Shown here one piece after another: positions 1 through 5,017 of a stretch of DNA of 5,017 nucleotides (within the stretch, counting starts at the first letter, position 1; every line of letters starts with the position of its first letter). Under the pieces are notes generated by a model. That model did not search any database and had not been told where the DNA came from. It was given only the letters and a program-made list of their open reading frames with translations. Location: contig DAHXMP010000346.1 of NCBI GenBank assembly GCA_027371665.1, positions 1-5,017 on the forward strand, written 5' to 3'. Source of the stretch: Bacteroidota bacterium. GTDB taxonomy: Bacteria > Bacteroidota > Ignavibacteria > Kapaibacteriales > UBA2268. The position numbers and the translations under genes are program-made.

Positions 1-1617
1 ATTTGAAATTCTTATAGGTGCATTTGTAAACAATTCCGATGTCTTAGGGTCAGTTTGATTCTGAGTCAATATCTGGTTGAAATTATTCTGAATAAAATAA
101 TCGGCAATCTGATTTCTTAGAAAAGGAACGGAAAGTTCTTCCTGAACACCTTCTCCGCTGAAATCAATTGTAGATGTAAATTGAGGTGCAATATTATCAT
201 AATTAAAAAGCCGTGCAATTTCTTCAATGAGGTCTATTTCAAGTTCAATATCTACTCGCCATGACGGCACTTCAACTACTACAAAATCTTCTGTCTTGTC
301 AACTATCCCGAATTGCAGGGCAGCCAAAAATTCAATCATCTCTTTATTTGAAATATTTACACCGATGATATCTCTTGCTCTTTGGTATCTTAGTTTTATT
401 TTAGGCTTTTCATGTTTTAGAGGATATGCGTCAACAATTCCTTTATCCGGTTCTCCCGATGTTAGTTCGGCAATCAATTGAGCCGCCCTGGCAGAGGCAT
501 GAGACACATTATCAATATCAACACCACGCTCAAACCTGTAAGATGCCTCGCTCTGAATACCGAGTAATTTAGATGTCCGCCTTATTGAGGAAGGATTGAA
601 GAAAGCTGATTCAATCAGGATATTTTTAGTATCTTTACTTATTTCGCTGTTCTCACCTCCCATGACACCGCCGATAGCAACCGGTTTGTTGCCGTCGCAA
701 ATCATCAGCATTTCACTGTCGAGCTGTCTTTCTTTTCCGTCAAGTGTTTTAAACTTCTTACCATTCTTTGCTGTTTTAACAATAATAGTATTTTCTTCCA
801 ACTTGTCGAGGTCAAAGGCATGTAAAGGCTGGCCTGTCTCCAGTAGCACAAGATTAGTAACATCTACAACCGAATTGATAGGTCTCAAACCGAGCATAAT
901 AAGCTTGTTCTTTAACCAATCGGGTGATTCTTTAATATCTGCGTTTCTAATAACCCTAGCAGTATATCTCAGGCATTTATCCTTATCTTCAATTATCACT
1001 TTTACATTTTCTTCTATTCTTCCTCCTCTTTCGACAAGATTAAACCCTGGTATTTTTATTTTTTTCCGGGAATAAGCTCCGATTTCGCGGGCGATTCCAA
1101 TATGACTCAGGCAATCCGCCCTGTTTGGAGTAATGCTAATTTCAAATATAATATCATCGAGTTCAAGATATTTTGCCAATGGCAAGCCTAAAGGAACACC
1201 ATCTCCCAATACCCAGATTCCGCTTTTATCATCTCCTAAATCAAGTTCATACTGACTGCAAATCATTCCATCGGAGAAAATGTTTCTTATTTCTCTTTTT
1301 TCAATCTTCATTCCGTTTTGTGGTACAACCGCTCCGGCAATTCCTAAAACAACGTTCTGACCTTCGGCAACATTGGGTGCACCGCAGACTACTTCTTTTA
1401 TTTCATTTCCCAGGCTCACTTTGCAAACTGTAAGTTTATCCGCGTTGGGATGCTTTCCACTATTTATTACTTTTGCAGTAAAAAAATTTTCGTATTTCTT
1501 ACTATAATCAATTATTGATTCAACTTCGATGCCGAGCATAGTCAGAATATGGTCTAATTGTGCCGGACTATAATCAAAACTGACAAACTCCTGCAACCAC
1601 TTATAAGAAACGAACAT
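1..1617 (-). CDS. pheT: Phenylalanyl-tRNA synthetase beta subunit, N-terminal 539 residues (3' end beyond window)
   Basis: PheT pairs with PheS in a cytosolic alpha2-beta2 enzyme that charges tRNA-Phe with phenylalanine using ATP. The frame opens at ATG 1617-1615 and stays open to base 1, giving 539 residues of a family that is usually about 800. Visible in order: N-terminal segment (MFVSYKWLQEFV); tRNA-binding OB-fold at about residues 42-150, with SGKHPNADKL, VCGAPNV and SDGMICS; the ITPNRADCLSHIGIARE link at about 162-178; B3/B4 editing domain at about 210-375, with PINSVVDVTN, GQPLHAFD, IGGVMGG and SEASYRFERGVD; and a B5 domain at about 403-471 ending in SWRVDIELEIDLIEEIARL. The catalytic-like core has just begun at the edge, so the rest of it and the C-terminal anticodon-binding domain are missing from view. 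A purine run AAAGGG lies only 3 nt before the ATG, a poor Shine-Dalgarno. The upstream neighbour is a divergent yjbQ, so pheS is not directly in front as it is in many bacteria. Identification is very secure. Confidence 0.97.
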   Translation of the reverse strand, partial: MFVSYKWLQEFVSFDYSPAQLDHILTMLGIEVESIIDYSKKYENFFTAKVINSGKHPNADKLTVCKVSLGNEIKEVVCGAPNVAEGQNVVLGIAGAVVPQNGMKIEKREIRNIFSDGMICSQYELDLGDDKSGIWVLGDGVPLGLPLAKYLELDDIIFEISITPNRADCLSHIGIAREIGAYSRKKIKIPGFNLVERGGRIEENVKVIIEDKDKCLRYTARVIRNADIKESPDWLKNKLIMLGLRPINSVVDVTNLVLLETGQPLHAFDLDKLEENTIIVKTAKNGKKFKTLDGKERQLDSEMLMICDGNKPVAIGGVMGGENSEISKDTKNILIESAFFNPSSIRRTSKLLGIQSEASYRFERGVDIDNVSHASARAAQLIAELTSGEPDKGIVDAYPLKHEKPKIKLRYQRARDIIGVNISNKEMIEFLAALQFGIVDKTEDFVVVEVPSWRVDIELEIDLIEEIARLFNYDNIAPQFTSTIDFSGEGVQEELSVPFLRNQIADYFIQNNFNQILTQNQTDPKTSELFTNAPIRISN

Positions 1618-1644
1618 AAACCCTTTAACTTAAAACTTTACTAA

Positions 1645-1673
1645 AAAATATAAGTAATTTGTAATTATGCAAA
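1645..1673 (-). promoter_or_regulatory. Candidate Bacteroidota-type promoter for pheT
   Basis: On the minus strand a TTTG (1673-1670) is followed after 17 nt by TATATTTT (1652-1645). This resembles the Bacteroidota pattern of a -33 TTTG and a -7 TAnnTTTG, with the final G replaced by T. It lies 28 nt before the pheT start. The spacer is very AT-rich, so chance matches are easy; this is a pattern call only. Confidence 0.28.
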
Positions 1674-1701
1674 TTAATGAATTTTTTTAAAACAGCTAAA
1701 A

Positions 1702-1731
1702 TTGATTTCCCTTTTCTCATTATTTTATAAT
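1702..1731 (+). promoter_or_regulatory. Candidate sigma-70-like promoter for yjbQ
   Basis: TTGATT (1702-1707) and a perfect TATAAT (1726-1731) are 18 nt apart, about 50 nt before the yjbQ start codon. This would give a leader of about 43 nt carrying the AAGGAG ribosome site. The match to the general bacterial consensus is good, but the surrounding sequence is AT-rich and the host may prefer a different consensus. Confidence 0.38.
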
Positions 1732-1770
1732 AAAGATTTTTAAAATGCGTTATATTTTATTAAAACAATT

Positions 1771-1776
1771 AAGGAG
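1771..1776 (+). promoter_or_regulatory. Shine-Dalgarno of yjbQ
   Basis: AAGGAG sits 5 nt before ATG 1782. It is the strongest ribosome-binding site in the window and fixes the yjbQ start. Most other genes here have weak or no such site, so this gene may be translated comparatively well. Confidence 0.75.
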
Positions 1777-1781
1777 TTTTA

Positions 1782-2198
1782 ATGAAATCATATCGCAGGG
1801 AACTTGAATTTAATACTCAAACAAGGCGTGCTTACATTAATATTACCCCCGATGTCGAAAAAGCAGTACGGGACAGCGGTATAAAAGAAGGTCTTGTGCT
1901 GGTCAATGCCATGCATATTACAGCAAGTGTTTTCATCAATGACGATGAATCAGGGCTTCATCATGACTTCGAGGCTTGGCTTGAAAAAATCGCTCCCGAA
2001 AAGCCTTATAATCAATACCGCCACAACGGATTTGAAGACAATGCCGATGCCCATTTGAAACGTCAGGTCATGGGAAGAGAAGTTACAGTTGCAGTAACGG
2101 ATGGGAAACTCGACTTCGGGCCATGGGAGCAAATCTTTTACGGAGAATATGACGGCAAACGTCGTAAAAGAGTCCTGATTAAAATTATCGGTGAGTAA
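1782..2198 (+). CDS. yjbQ: YjbQ / UPF0047 family protein (secondary thiamine-phosphate synthase type)
   Basis: This is a 138-residue protein, the usual length of the UPF0047/YjbQ family: small, cytosolic, single-domain proteins. Some members show weak thiamine-phosphate synthase activity, and the family name comes from that; the real physiological role is unsettled. Family hallmarks are in the expected order: an N-terminal strand (ELEFNTQTRRAYINIT), the H45-containing MHITASVFIND motif, the conserved acidic segment around E56, H81 in RHNG, the DNADAHLKRQVMG block (D86, N87, D89, H91) with putative metal or ligand residues, and the C-terminal GKLDFGPWEQIFYGEYDGKR signature. There is no signal peptide or membrane segment. 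The start is set by AAGGAG five bases upstream. It stands alone on its strand: pheT diverges from it and the barrel gene converges on it 53 nt downstream. Family assignment is secure; the catalytic function is not. Confidence 0.93.
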   Translation: MKSYRRELEFNTQTRRAYINITPDVEKAVRDSGIKEGLVLVNAMHITASVFINDDESGLHHDFEAWLEKIAPEKPYNQYRHNGFEDNADAHLKRQVMGREVTVAVTDGKLDFGPWEQIFYGEYDGKRRKRVLIKIIGE

Positions 2199-2251
2199 AT
2201 CATAATTTTTATCCCTTTGCTGATAATTCACCCTTAATTGCGCTACTCTAT

Positions 2252-2893
2252 TTATTCAGGTAAATTAAATAAATAGCTCACTCCGACCGCTCCCGAAGCG
2301 GGATGAGGATTGTAAGAACTTGAACCACTCGGATAATTCTGACTGTATTGGCCTGTTAAAAAATATCCAAACTGTACTACCAGGTTTAACCTTCCGAAGT
2401 CATCGTAATATAATGGAATTATTCCTCCCACCCTGAATTCAACTAAGGCTGAAAGGTCACTTGTGTTGATATTAGTACTGCTGTTCGAAGATTTTGTTGT
2501 TCCGCTTAATGGAATACCGAAATTTAATCCAATCGAAAAACCATATATAAAAAGATTTGGGTTTAGAGTTAAATAGCTAACCTGTATTGTCCATTTGTTG
2601 CTTTCATTATTTGCCTGTTTATTATCATAAGCATAAGTCGAATATGCCAAATCAGCCGCTATCCCGAACTGGCTCTTATCTGTCAAAGGTATATATCCTG
2701 AAGCTCCGATATCCGGCAGACTGTTAATTGTAAAGCCATTCTTTATACCTGTCGGTACACTTGCGGCATTAACCCCTCCCTTCAATGTAATGAATGGACC
2801 AACGCTGTAAGGGAAATTATTCCCTTTCGCCTCTGAATTGTTAATGCTGAAAATTATTAATGCCAAATACAAAACAAAATTTAGCTTTTTCAT
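2252..2893 (-). CDS. Small outer-membrane beta-barrel protein with signal peptide
   Basis: This encodes 213 residues from ATG 2893. The frame could also begin at a TTG four codons earlier (2905), but the GGAG Shine-Dalgarno (2903-2900) sits 6 nt before the ATG and overlaps the TTG-proximal codons, so ATG is preferred. Residues 1-22 form a signal peptide (MKKLNF, a hydrophobic core, cleavage near SEA-KG). The mature part has alternating polar/apolar strands rich in Gly, Tyr, Ser and Asn, for example VGPFITLKGG, QFGIAADLAYSTYAY, WTIQVSYLTL, LNLVVQFGYFLTG and a last strand GAVGVSYLFNL. Polar loops such as SSNSSTNINTSD separate them. There are no cysteines or catalytic motifs. Size and pattern suit an 8-stranded OmpW/PorT-like barrel in the outer membrane; that is inference, and no specific family was recognised. 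It follows acpS by 26 nt and may be transcribed with it, though a functional link is not evident. Confidence 0.8.
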   Translation of the reverse strand: MKKLNFVLYLALIIFSINNSEAKGNNFPYSVGPFITLKGGVNAASVPTGIKNGFTINSLPDIGASGYIPLTDKSQFGIAADLAYSTYAYDNKQANNESNKWTIQVSYLTLNPNLFIYGFSIGLNFGIPLSGTTKSSNSSTNINTSDLSALVEFRVGGIIPLYYDDFGRLNLVVQFGYFLTGQYSQNYPSGSSSYNPHPASGAVGVSYLFNLPE

Positions 2894-2899
2894 AAAATA

Positions 2900-2903
2900 C
2901 TCC
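2900..2903 (-). promoter_or_regulatory. Shine-Dalgarno deciding the beta-barrel start
   Basis: GGAG on the minus strand lies 6 nt before ATG 2893-2891. It falls inside the alternative TTG-started reading, which argues against that longer start. It lies in the 26-nt gap after acpS. Confidence 0.65.
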
Positions 2904-2919
2904 AAGATTTATTAAAAAA

Positions 2920-3291
2920 TTATTTTTCCATCACCACATAAGCCACTGCGTTGCCCTCGGTATGAGAGAGAGAAACATAAATTTTACAGTCTCCGTATTT
3001 CTCTTTTAAACTGCCGTTTAATTCGACGACAGGTTTCCCGTTCTTTTCATTTTTAATCCCGATTTCCTTAAACTTAAATCCGTCTGTTATCCCTGTTCCT
3101 ATTGCCTTACTGAATGCTTCTTTAGCTGCAAACCTTGCGGCATAATGAAGTGCTTTTTTATCATTGAATGTTTCGCAGTATTCGATTTCAGTTTCGGTAT
3201 ATATCCTTTTTATAAACCTGTCGCCATACTGTTCAGCGGAATGTGCTATTCTTTCTATTTCAATTATATCTGTCCCGATTCCAATTATCAT
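2920..3291 (-). CDS. acpS: Holo-[acyl-carrier-protein] synthase
   Basis: AcpS moves 4'-phosphopantetheine from coenzyme A to the conserved serine of apo-ACP, activating it for fatty acid synthesis (EC 2.7.8.7); it is cytosolic and Mg-dependent. The 123-residue length is typical of this trimeric family. Diagnostic motifs are all present: N-terminal GIGTDIIEIERI with Mg-binding D8, the RFAAKEAFSKAIGTG block (R53, K57, E58), NGKP (84-87), and C-terminal VSLSHTEGNAVAYV (S107, S109, H110). The start ATG 3291 overlaps the stop of the upstream sirtuin in an ATGA (3288-3291), so translation is probably coupled; there is no separate Shine-Dalgarno need. The beta-barrel gene follows after 26 nt. Nothing is missing or odd in the protein. 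Confidence 0.96.
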   Translation of the reverse strand: MIIGIGTDIIEIERIAHSAEQYGDRFIKRIYTETEIEYCETFNDKKALHYAARFAAKEAFSKAIGTGITDGFKFKEIGIKNEKNGKPVVELNGSLKEKYGDCKIYVSLSHTEGNAVAYVVMEK

Positions 3292-4049
3292 AATGACTCT
3301 TCAATAAATTTTTTATATTTTCCGAACTCATCGAGCAGGACAGGTAATGCCTCGCCCGAAGGAGCCGCAAGTTTTGCATCAACATACCCGCTTAATACCG
3401 TAAAATTCGGATTCACTTCAACGACAAAAGCTCCGTTTCTTTTTGCAGTTACCGGCAGATTAGCCGCAGGATATACTTCGGCTGATGTTCCTACACTGAA
3501 GAAGACATCGCAGCTATAAGCCGCTTCCTCTGCGGCTTCGATTGCATCAACCGGGAGCATCTCACCGAACCAAACGACTGAAGGCCTTATTCTCCCCCCG
3601 CAAATGGGACATACAGGCAAGTGCCCATCAGGTAGTGCAGTATCACCGGTGAAAGGAGACTTACAATCGAAGCAGTGATTTTCTACGATGTTTCCGTGCA
3701 ATTCGATTACTTTCCTCGAACCGGCACGGTGATGAAGCCTGTCAACATTTTGGGTGATAAGAGTAAATTTTGGAAACATATCCTGCATTTTTGCTATCGC
3801 ATAATGTCCCGGGTTCGGTTTAGCATCATTAATAACTTCCACCCTGTGCCGGTACCATGACCAGACCAATTGGGGATTTGCCATGAATCCCTCCACGCTT
3901 GCCAGCTCGGCAGGATTAAGTTGTGCCCAAAGCCCGTCGGGGTCCCGGAAAGTTTTAATGCCGCTTTCCGCCGATACTCCTGCTCCGGTCAAAATGGCAA
4001 CGTGTTCGGCTTCGGCAATTTTTTGTAAAAGAATTTCAGGAATTTCCAT
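3288..4049 (-). CDS. cobB: NAD-dependent protein deacylase, class III sirtuin (SIRT5/CobB-like)
   Basis: Sirtuins remove acyl groups from lysine side chains using NAD+, giving nicotinamide and O-acyl-ADP-ribose. This 253-residue protein has the full core: Rossmann motif GAGVSAESGI (22-31), FRDPDGLW (34-41), TQNVDRLH (99-106), catalytic H118 in IELHGN, a Zn ribbon C126-x2-C129 and C147-x2-C150, VVWFGEMLP (158-166), GTSAEVYPAA (187-196) and VEVNP (210-214). Y66 and R69 in WYRHR match the Tyr-x-x-Arg signature that in SIRT5-type enzymes binds succinyl, malonyl or glutaryl groups, so activity on acidic acyl-lysine is likely in addition to acetyl-lysine; substrate preference is inferred. The start is ATG 4049; no in-frame ATG lies further up before a stop at 4104-4106, and no clear Shine-Dalgarno is seen. 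Its stop overlaps the acpS start by 4 nt. The symbol cobB is used by family convention only. Confidence 0.95.
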   Translation of the reverse strand: MEIPEILLQKIAEAEHVAILTGAGVSAESGIKTFRDPDGLWAQLNPAELASVEGFMANPQLVWSWYRHRVEVINDAKPNPGHYAIAKMQDMFPKFTLITQNVDRLHHRAGSRKVIELHGNIVENHCFDCKSPFTGDTALPDGHLPVCPICGGRIRPSVVWFGEMLPVDAIEAAEEAAYSCDVFFSVGTSAEVYPAANLPVTAKRNGAFVVEVNPNFTVLSGYVDAKLAAPSGEALPVLLDEFGKYKKFIEESL

Positions 4050-4371
4050 ATTGCTTTTTTTTAAAATTATATCACTTCCCCGGCAGAAATTACTCCTGTC
4101 ATTCTAACCACTACCTTTGTATCAGGAGCAAATCCTGACGCGGACCACAAATTGAAATATTTCTTAACAAAATCAGTCAATGAATAAAAATTTTGAAAAT
4201 GTAACATGAAAAAATATCTCATTGCTGCAATGCTCTCTTTCTCACTGGCTATGCTTACCGTCGATGCGGGTAAAAGCCTGCGTAGAAACCCTATCCCAAT
4301 TATTTACAGTATCAGGAGGCTGCCTCATTACGGAAGACGCCGCCCACTGAAACGGCATTTCGTACCCGAAC
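4050..4371. other. 322-bp stretch without a securely identified gene
   Basis: Between the sirtuin start and the end of the type IX cargo gene there is no recognisable protein family. Two mutually overlapping small frames are the only candidates: a plus-strand 60-residue frame (4206-4388) and a minus-strand 51-residue frame (4067-4222). The plus strand at 4065-4181 is also open without a start codon. No tRNA, riboswitch or repeat array was seen. Promoter elements for the minus-strand sirtuin-acpS-barrel cluster should lie here, but none stands out clearly. Confidence 0.6.
4067..4222 (-). CDS. Possible 51-residue hypothetical protein just before the sirtuin gene
   Basis: From ATG 4222-4220, with a second in-frame ATG at 4207-4205, this frame encodes 51 or 46 residues and ends in TAA at 4069-4067, 17 nt before the sirtuin ATG. 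The translation contains a YSLTDFVKKYFNLW segment followed by a strand-like KVVVRMTGVISAGEVI ending. Codon choice and the same-strand position close to the sirtuin are compatible with a real leader gene or the 3' remnant of one. Against it: no Shine-Dalgarno, no recognised family, and its 5' end overlaps the signal-peptide region of the plus-strand candidate at 4206, so both are unlikely to be expressed genes. No function can be suggested. Confidence 0.25.
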   Translation of the reverse strand: MRYFFMLHFQNFYSLTDFVKKYFNLWSASGFAPDTKVVVRMTGVISAGEVI

Positions 4372-4388
4372 TCAGCGTGAAATTATAA
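4206..4388 (+). CDS. Possible small secreted Arg/Pro-rich cationic peptide
   Basis: This 60-residue frame starts MKKYLIAAML and has a textbook signal-peptide layout: two lysines, a hydrophobic core through about residue 19, and a plausible cleavage near VDAG. The remaining 38 residues are strikingly basic and proline-bearing, with clusters SLRRNPIP, SIRRLPHYGRRRPLKRHF and a C-terminal VKL; only one acidic residue is present. No family was recognised. It has no clear Shine-Dalgarno, its last 17 bases overlap the 3' end of the convergent type IX cargo gene, and a hairpin followed by a T-rich tract begins near its stop. It could be a real exported peptide, a decayed gene fragment, or a chance frame. 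The signal-peptide-like start is the main argument for reality; length and lack of homologues that I can name are against. Confidence 0.38.
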   Translation: MKKYLIAAMLSFSLAMLTVDAGKSLRRNPIPIIYSIRRLPHYGRRRPLKRHFVPELSVKL

Positions 4389-5017
4389 AACTTTTCGCTG
4401 CTTTTTCTTTTCCGCCTGTATTAAGTACAGAATAATATCCTCCGCAGGGAAGGTGCATTGTATTATATTTTATTCCGTTAACACTGCTGTTAATAGGTAT
4501 TCTGTCAATTAGGCTTCCGGCGAAATTATAAATTTCAATATTTGCATTGTTCGCATTTTCAGACAGATTATAATTGAATAGTATGTAATCGGACGCCGGA
4601 TTCGGTTCCGGTTCTGCAAAAAGTTTCGGTACATCCCGGTTTTCCGCTACGGAAGTTACAGAATTGAATACAACTGTATATTCTATACTGTCTGAAGGAC
4701 TGCCAAGAACGAAAAATGTCATTTTTACCGAAGCACTGCCCTCTATCCCGTATGGAATCAATGCCACATCAAAAAACTTCAGCCCTGTTGTTTCTTCACC
4801 GGGGTCTAAAGTTACTGCATCATTGTCGGGCATCTCGAAATTATCAGTCCTCGGAGGATAGCAGACTCCCAGGCAAAAATAGACCATTTGTCCCGGTGTT
4901 AGGCTGAGAACTGTCATCCTAACCTTTATTTTGATGCTGTTATTCGATTTATTTCTGACGGTTGCGTATGATGTAATAGCATCGCCTGGTGTCCCGTTTA
5001 CGTTCGTATCCGGTGTT
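4372..5017 (-). CDS. Type IX-secreted protein, C-terminal part with Por sorting domain (5' end beyond window)
   Basis: The frame is open from the right edge to TGA 4374-4372, giving the last 214 residues; the ATG at 4917 is internal, because coding sequence with the same character continues upstream to base 5017. Visible residues 1-120 form a beta-rich, Ig-like module with a short C-x3-C (C48, C52 in FCLGVCYPP), VTLDPGEETTG and PYGIEGSASVKMTFFVLG. Such modules are common in secreted Bacteroidota/Ignavibacteria proteins. Residues from about 137 to 214 are a type A C-terminal sorting domain: EPNPASDYILFNYNLS, then IEIYNFAGSLIDRI, then GGYYSVLNTGG and a terminal KSFIISR. This tail directs export through the type IX (Por) outer-membrane system and is then normally cleaved or anchored. 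The N-terminal functional domain, and so the activity, is outside the window. Confidence 0.85.
   Translation of the reverse strand, partial: TPDTNVNGTPGDAITSYATVRNKSNNSIKIKVRMTVLSLTPGQMVYFCLGVCYPPRTDNFEMPDNDAVTLDPGEETTGLKFFDVALIPYGIEGSASVKMTFFVLGSPSDSIEYTVVFNSVTSVAENRDVPKLFAEPEPNPASDYILFNYNLSENANNANIEIYNFAGSLIDRIPINSSVNGIKYNTMHLPCGGYYSVLNTGGKEKAAKSFIISR
4373..4411 (+). terminator. Possible rho-independent terminator after the 4206-4388 frame
   Basis: CAGCG (4373-4377) can pair with CGCTG (4396-4400), with a few further A-T/G-T pairs inside, and is followed at 4402-4411 by a T-rich tract (TTTTTCTTTT). The arrangement faces the plus strand and spans the stop of the small secreted-peptide candidate. 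The GC stem is only 5 bp with a long loop, and the same bases encode the end of the type IX cargo protein on the other strand, so it may be coincidental. Confidence 0.25.

Noticed and set aside
596..1075. 159-residue plus-strand open frame (and others at 227-481 and 1173-1433)
   Set aside because: All are antisense to the continuous, well-conserved pheT coding sequence; their serine/leucine-rich translations are typical shadows of AT-rich coding DNA.
1950..2231. 93-residue minus-strand open frame
   Set aside because: It lies antisense to yjbQ, whose family identity, length and Shine-Dalgarno are clear; the antisense translation shows no recognisable motif.
2248..2276. Inverted repeat CTATTTATT / AATAAATAG with an 11-nt loop at the convergent yjbQ-barrel junction
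   Set aside because: The stem is nearly all A-T, overlaps the barrel stop codon, and has no T-rich tract after it on either strand, so it does not qualify as an intrinsic terminator.
2894..2905. TTG start four codons upstream for the beta-barrel gene
   Set aside because: The GGAG site falls inside this extension at proper spacing for ATG 2893, and the signal peptide begins naturally at MKKLNF.
3145..3519. 124-residue plus-strand open frame and neighbouring ones at 3675-3860 and 3883-4107
   Set aside because: They are antisense to acpS and the sirtuin, both identified by full motif sets.
4065..4181. Plus-strand open stretch reading into TTFVSGANPDADHKLKYFL before a TAA
   Set aside because: It has no start codon after the preceding in-frame stop, overlaps the sirtuin's upstream region, and matches no family I recognise.
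4664..4907. Two plus-strand frames of 63-65 residues
   Set aside because: They are antisense to the type IX cargo gene, whose sorting-domain motifs are clear.

Overview
The window comes from a moderately AT-rich bacterial chromosome, most likely a member of the Bacteroidota/Chlorobi/Ignavibacteria (FCB) assemblage. The best clue is the C-terminal type IX secretion (Por) sorting domain on the protein at the right edge, a signal confined to that assemblage. AT-rich intergenic spacers and mostly weak or absent Shine-Dalgarno sequences fit the same group. The exact lineage cannot be fixed from 5 kb, and no mobile element, tRNA, rRNA or CRISPR array is visible.

Layout. (1) Bases 1-1617, minus strand: the first 539 residues of pheT, the beta subunit of phenylalanyl-tRNA synthetase, running off the left edge. 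(2) 1618-1781: an AT-rich divergent spacer with one promoter candidate facing each way. (3) 1782-2198, plus strand: a YjbQ/UPF0047 family protein with a strong Shine-Dalgarno. (4) 2199-2251: a short convergent gap. (5) 2252-4049, minus strand: a compact cluster read in the order class III (SIRT5/CobB-like) sirtuin, acpS, small outer-membrane beta-barrel protein. Sirtuin and acpS overlap by 4 nt, and acpS and the barrel gene are 26 nt apart. (6) 4050-4371: a stretch without a securely identified gene. It holds two competing small reading frames: a plus-strand 60-residue peptide with a convincing signal peptide and an Arg/Pro-rich mature part, and a minus-strand 51-residue frame ending just before the sirtuin. 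(7) 4372-5017, minus strand: the C-terminal 214 residues of a secreted type IX cargo protein, open at the right edge.

How the genes relate. PheT is translation housekeeping. AcpS transfers phosphopantetheine from CoA to acyl carrier protein. The co-translated sirtuin carries the Tyr-x-x-Arg signature of sirtuins that remove acidic acyl groups, so the pair plausibly links CoA/acyl metabolism with reversal of protein acylation; this is inference from gene order. The two cell-envelope genes (beta-barrel and type IX cargo) share the strand but have no evident biochemical link to the pair.

Most of the window is ordinary core genome. No clearly new multi-gene system is present. The places most worth a second look are the Arg/Pro-rich secreted peptide candidate at 4206-4388, the sirtuin-acpS coupling, and the unclassified sequence just upstream of the sirtuin.
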